In this document: in pieces, positions 25,368-28,488 of the stretch | Layout: the number at the start of each line of letters is the position of its first letter | How positions within the stretch are numbered: position 1 is the first letter of the stretch | Origin: Vibrio tasmaniensis 1F-187 | GTDB lineage: Bacteria > Pseudomonadota > Gammaproteobacteria > Enterobacterales > Vibrionaceae | Reading direction: 5' to 3' | NCBI RefSeq assembly: GCF_000272405.2 | Contig: NZ_AJZM02000095.1 | Coordinates: forward strand, 1-28,488 | DNA length: 28,488 nucleotides | Notes under the pieces: model-generated | What the model was told of the DNA's origin: nothing | Databases searched by the model: none | What the model saw: only the letters and a program-made list of their open reading frames with translations | Program-made: the position numbers and the translations under genes

Positions 25368-27513
25368 AGATAAAACTTTCTATAGCCGCGGTTGCTGGAT
25401 CTAAGGGGTACGCTTTTTTAAAGCTGTTTAGCAGTTCGCTGAAAGGTAGACTTCCTTGTTCGAAAAGCTGAATTGCTTGACCAATGTATAGGGAACCAGA
25501 TTGTGGAGGGGGCGTAATTATTCCTTTATTTATATTGTGTTGAATTCTATAGCGAATAATTTTACTCAAAATTCGAGGTTCAAACTTCCCATGAGCGAAG
25601 GAAATCGCTTTTGCTATGTAAACAGGCAAAATACAATCAGCAGTTAGGGTTTCCCCTAGCTGGATAGCGAACCACCCCTTACCTTGTTGATTAGCAATAG
25701 TTAAAACCCTAACTCCTGATAAATGAATCATTCCCGAACTAAGTTCATTGGTGGCTTCCTGAATTTTACTATCCGACTTATACACATCTTCCAAGGTATC
25801 TATTACAGATTGTTGATTACCTGATTTTACGTAATCTACTTCGAATGTATGCTCAGCATAGAAACAATCAACCCAAGAATTATTGAGGTACTCCTCATCC
25901 AATAGAGCTTTTCTAGCTAAACCTGATGCAGCAGAACCACGAGCTTTCTTCTTCATTTTAGATAAAGATTCTGCATCTGTAGCCTTGTCAATAACATCAA
26001 AGAATACGGCATCTAAGTCGGTGACTATAGAGCACTTCTTCTGTATGCGGGTTTCGTCAAATAACTTTGCAACATTATTAAATCCTGTGCTACCAATGTT
26101 AATGACGCTCATTCCTATTTCATCAACACTTATCCCTAATGATTTTTTAATCATAATTGGAATAAGAACTTCTTCCGCATCTCCTTCGACAAGAATACAA
26201 CTTTTAGAAAATAATAGATTACTACGCTTAGCATCTAAGTATCGTTGAATAGCTCTAGTTTCTTTTGAGCTTAAGCCTGTAGCTGGTTGGAAAGCTCTAT
26301 ACCCATATTCTGCTTTACCGATGATATTCATGCTCTCGACATTACTAACATCGGAAATATGCGTTGAGTGTGTAGAGTAAATTATCTGGGTATCCTGATA
26401 GTCTAGGTTTTGGAATAATGTACGCTGAATATGAGTATGAATATGAGCTTCAGGCTCTTCTATAAGAAGGATGTTAGCAAAGGTTTCTCTGCGTTGTTGG
26501 TACTTAAATAATAGTAACTTGAGAGCTAAGAAGATAAGGTTCGCACCACCAAGGCTAATTTCATGAATAGATCCTTCATGCAAACTGTCATCTTCACCAA
26601 CAAGTAATGACAAGGATTGAAATATTTCTTCAGCTTTATCCGAAAGACCTGATTCAATCGACATTCCTTTAGGTGAATATGTATGCCCCGCAGCAGAGAC
26701 TAACGTATGATGGATATCACTTCGAACTTGAGATACATCACTTAGAGATTCTATATCATCATTTAGCGTTTGCACTGTAGCTACTATTTTTTCAAACTCT
26801 TGATGATTAATATCGCCACTTTTAGCTTTTAACAACTGAAGCAATGGATTGGTTCTGCTGTTATGAAAATCAGAAACAACATCTCTAAGTGCTTTTATAT
26901 ATGTAAATGAAATGTCGTCATAAATACTAAAATAATTACCTAGCTTAGTACCTATTTGGTAATTGCTAACTTCATTTGGGAAACTAACATTCTCAAAATC
27001 ACCTACTATTGCTTTGTACTCTTCGTCATTTGCAAAATTTGCCGCACTTCTACCTGTAATCAGAGTTTCATAATCGTCTATGGATATGGTGTCCAAGACC
27101 ATTTGTAAGCCAGTTTTATCACCTATCGTTAAGTCAGAAAGCTGTTTTCTAATGTTTGCTTTTGGTCTAAAAACTAAATTGTAAGTGGCAATTGTTGTGG
27201 GAGCTTGGTTTATCCCTGCCGCGCCATGGAAAAATAGAGATTGAATTGATTCATCTGCCGATAAATTGGAAAATTCAAGGCTTACGATGATCCAATGACC
27301 TCTCCAATTTTGAAGTCCTCGAAAGAAATCTGATTCTTCAAGTCTCATTGCCGATCTTCGAAGGTTATCATCAAGTAGTAATCTAATCGCTCTAAATACG
27401 TTTGTCTTACCAGAACCATTTTCTCCTACAATAGTGTTAACGCCTTCTTGCAGAACAAAATTTGAATTTTTGAAATTTCGGTAATTCCTTAATGTAACCT
27501 TAGAGATATGCAT
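25360..27513 (-). CDS. OLD-family ATPase/TOPRIM nuclease, Gabija GajA-type (class 2 OLD)
   Basis: 717 residues. The N-terminal ABC/SMC-like ATPase has Walker A GENGSGKT (30-37), the OLD-type signature EISLGGAN (318-325), Walker B ILLIEEPEAH (348-357) and the H-loop STHSTHIS (380-387). A TOPRIM nuclease domain follows: EGDAEE (443-448) and the metal-binding pair D499-D501 in TDLDA. A following UvrD-like helicase gene defines class 2 OLD proteins, that is Gabija. The protein is about 140 residues longer than Bacillus GajA (578). The extra part seems to be the C-terminal region after about 550, which has no recognised motif. The start at 27513 is preferred over the TTG at 27531 because AAAGGA lies six bases upstream. 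Confidence 0.85.
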   Translation of the reverse strand: MHISKVTLRNYRNFKNSNFVLQEGVNTIVGENGSGKTNVFRAIRLLLDDNLRRSAMRLEESDFFRGLQNWRGHWIIVSLEFSNLSADESIQSLFFHGAAGINQAPTTIATYNLVFRPKANIRKQLSDLTIGDKTGLQMVLDTISIDDYETLITGRSAANFANDEEYKAIVGDFENVSFPNEVSNYQIGTKLGNYFSIYDDISFTYIKALRDVVSDFHNSRTNPLLQLLKAKSGDINHQEFEKIVATVQTLNDDIESLSDVSQVRSDIHHTLVSAAGHTYSPKGMSIESGLSDKAEEIFQSLSLLVGEDDSLHEGSIHEISLGGANLIFLALKLLLFKYQQRRETFANILLIEEPEAHIHTHIQRTLFQNLDYQDTQIIYSTHSTHISDVSNVESMNIIGKAEYGYRAFQPATGLSSKETRAIQRYLDAKRSNLLFSKSCILVEGDAEEVLIPIMIKKSLGISVDEIGMSVINIGSTGFNNVAKLFDETRIQKKCSIVTDLDAVFFDVIDKATDAESLSKMKKKARGSAASGLARKALLDEEYLNNSWVDCFYAEHTFEVDYVKSGNQQSVIDTLEDVYKSDSKIQEATNELSSGMIHLSGVRVLTIANQQGKGWFAIQLGETLTADCILPVYIAKAISFAHGKFEPRILSKIIRYRIQHNINKGIITPPPQSGSLYIGQAIQLFEQGSLPFSELLNSFKKAYPLDPATAAIESFIYD

Positions 27514-27590
27514 AAAAATCCTTTCAAACAAGCACTTTCTGTGCTGTACAACCTATAAGCCTATGCTACCGCATAGATGTATTGAATCGC

Positions 27591-28172
27591 TTACTCAAAT
27601 AAAGAGCGCTCTTGAGGAGGTTCAACACCATCCAACGCTTTATTGAGAGTTGGTCGGCTGACACCAAAGTGCTCAGCGACTTCTGTTTTTGTTACCGACT
27701 TATCAAGTAGCATCGCTTGTGCTTTCTTGATATCAGAAGCGGTCAGTTTAGCTTTACGCCCACCTTTACGACCTCTAGCCCTCGCAGCTTTCAATCCAGC
27801 TTTGGTGCGTTCAGAGATAAGCCTACGCTCAAATTGAGCGATAGCACCTATCATATGAAATGCTAATTCACCCACAGCGGTCGTGGTATCAATACTTTCA
27901 TTCAAGCTAATGAACTTGATGCCTTGTTCTTTAAAACCATCAAGTAGTTCTATCAAGTCTTTTAGGCTTCGTCCTAGCCTATCTAAGCGCTGGACAACGA
28001 CAATGTCGCCTTCTCGTAGTGCATCAATCATACGTTCTAATTCAGGACGTTGCTTTGATTTACCGCTACATTTTTCGATATAGATTCGTTCGCAACCTGC
28101 CGACTCTAAAGAATCGATTTGTGAGTCTTCGTTTTGATCATCTGTACTAACTCGCGCATATCCAATTTTCAT
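27591..28172 (-). CDS. Serine recombinase, resolvase/invertase type
   Basis: A 193-residue small serine recombinase of the Tn3 resolvase / Hin invertase family. The catalytic Ser9 lies in YARVSTDDQ; active-site arginines are R7, R65 and R68 (RLDRLGRS). The long E helix (about 100-128) is complete and includes AQFERRLISERTKAG. The C-terminal helix-turn-helix (about 144-182) has TKTEVAEHFGVSRPTLNKAL. It could resolve, invert or regulate a DNA segment. This small type does not normally integrate into tRNA genes, so it is unlikely to have inserted the island. The defence operon begins 77 bp downstream on the same strand, so recombinase transcription may feed it. No clear ribosome binding site is seen. 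Confidence 0.9.
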   Translation of the reverse strand: MKIGYARVSTDDQNEDSQIDSLESAGCERIYIEKCSGKSKQRPELERMIDALREGDIVVVQRLDRLGRSLKDLIELLDGFKEQGIKFISLNESIDTTTAVGELAFHMIGAIAQFERRLISERTKAGLKAARARGRKGGRKAKLTASDIKKAQAMLLDKSVTKTEVAEHFGVSRPTLNKALDGVEPPQERSLFE

Positions 28173-28488
28173 AGAAGTACCGTAGGAAAAGGTAGGTTAA
28201 GTTTACATAGATAAATTTACGAGTTTCTTTACAAAGAATCAAAAAAAATCAGAACGTAAACTTTAGATTCTGAATGGTAAAGAAAATGACCGTTTGATTT
28301 ACGCATTGATGCATCAACAGAAATGTTCTATCTCGGGGATCTAGGGTGCTGGACTTAAAGACCTTCTAGAGTTTAAATTCTTTATGTGTAGATTCATGAA
28401 GCGGGTAGTCTTAGTTCGAAACATCAGCTATTGTTTTGTACATACTCAATTCAATTGGTTTTTGGTATCCGCCCCATGAACCCACGGG
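28173..28488. other. Region upstream of the recombinase, possible recombination sites
   Basis: No gene is supported. AAGTTTAC (28199-28206) and GTAAACTT (28256-28263) form an inverted pair 49 bp apart, with more TTTAC/GTAAA words between and beside them. TTGATGCATCAA (28306-28317) is a perfect 12-bp palindrome. Resolvase genes often have their res sites just upstream, so these are candidates. The last 30 bases show nothing identifiable. Confidence 0.3.

Larger units (their letters stand above)
22387..28488. mobile_element. Left part of a tRNA-inserted genomic island carrying defence genes
   Basis: The segment begins at the tRNA scar and continues past the right edge. It contains a small XRE regulator, an unknown DNA-binding-like protein, a Gabija-type pair and a serine recombinase. 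It has no housekeeping genes and is visibly more AT-rich than the region to its left. The rebuilt tRNA gene and the integrase should lie to the right, outside the window. The 22413-22656 stretch holds no gene; a G-rich run at 22419-22429 is its only striking feature. Confidence 0.7.

Noticed and set aside
23595..27513. Other OLD- or helicase-containing defence systems (PARIS, Septu, retron-associated)
   Set aside because: The combination of full OLD ATPase-TOPRIM followed by a UvrD-like helicase fits Gabija. No AriB-like, HNH or reverse transcriptase gene is present.
27591..28172. Serine recombinase as the integrase that inserted the island at the tRNA
   Set aside because: Insertion at a tRNA 3' end with about 26 bp duplicated is typical of tyrosine integrases; this is a small resolvase/invertase type.
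28455..28488. Right-edge sequence resembling a tRNA 3' end (minus strand ...GGTTC...ACCA)
   Set aside because: The T-stem cannot pair and the spacing to CCA is wrong; similarity to the scar at 22387 is only in short words. It may be a repeat that broke the assembly, but I cannot identify it.
1..28488. CRISPR arrays and insertion sequences
   Set aside because: No regularly spaced direct repeats of CRISPR size and no transposase frame were found in the window.

Overview
The window looks like the left end of a contig from a marine Vibrio (probably near the Splendidus clade; genus fairly sure, species not). The grounds are protein resemblance and gene order: leuA, then leuO, an acyl-CoA ligase and ilvI-ilvH, plus a pyruvate kinase / DeoR regulator / glmS cluster and an MJ1255/VC2487-type glycosyltransferase. 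The first 15 bases are not genomic. They match the end of an Illumina paired-end adapter, so leuA is cut by the assembly and not by evolution.

Layout. (1) 16-1260, minus strand: truncated leuA behind a complete attenuation control region, with a 20-residue leucine-rich leader peptide (leuL) and an intrinsic terminator. (2) 1467-6810: a TetR repressor, a membrane-fusion protein and an RND pump whose reading frames overlap, behind two related palindromic operators. (3) 6890-8634: a PAP2 phosphatase and a GT-B glycosyltransferase, preceded by a Pho-box-like sequence. (4) 8982-14769: leuO, a long-chain acyl-CoA ligase, and ilvI-ilvH (acetolactate synthase III), with strong terminators between the units. 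(5) 14963-15392: a strongly folded leader and an unrecognised 43-residue membrane protein. (6) 15417-20863: a GntR/FCD regulator and pykF (minus), then a DeoR regulator and glmS (plus). (7) 20916-22184: metY (minus).

(8) From about 22387 to the right edge is an accessory segment. It starts at a 26-bp tRNA 3'-end fragment that still has the tRNA's own terminator, as expected for the chromosomal scar left by an element inserted in a tRNA gene. It carries a small XRE regulator of controller-protein type, a two-palindrome operator with back-to-back -10 boxes, an unknown winged-helix/coiled-coil protein, a Gabija-type anti-phage pair (OLD-family ATPase/TOPRIM nuclease and UvrD-like helicase, overlapping by 8 bp) and a serine recombinase. 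The segment is visibly more AT-rich than the housekeeping genes to its left. Its far boundary, with the rebuilt tRNA gene and probably an integrase, is outside the window.

How the parts connect: leuA, leuO and ilvIH all serve branched-chain amino acid synthesis or its control. The most interesting parts are the Gabija-type locus with its linked regulator and unknown partner gene, and the structured leader with the 43-residue protein.
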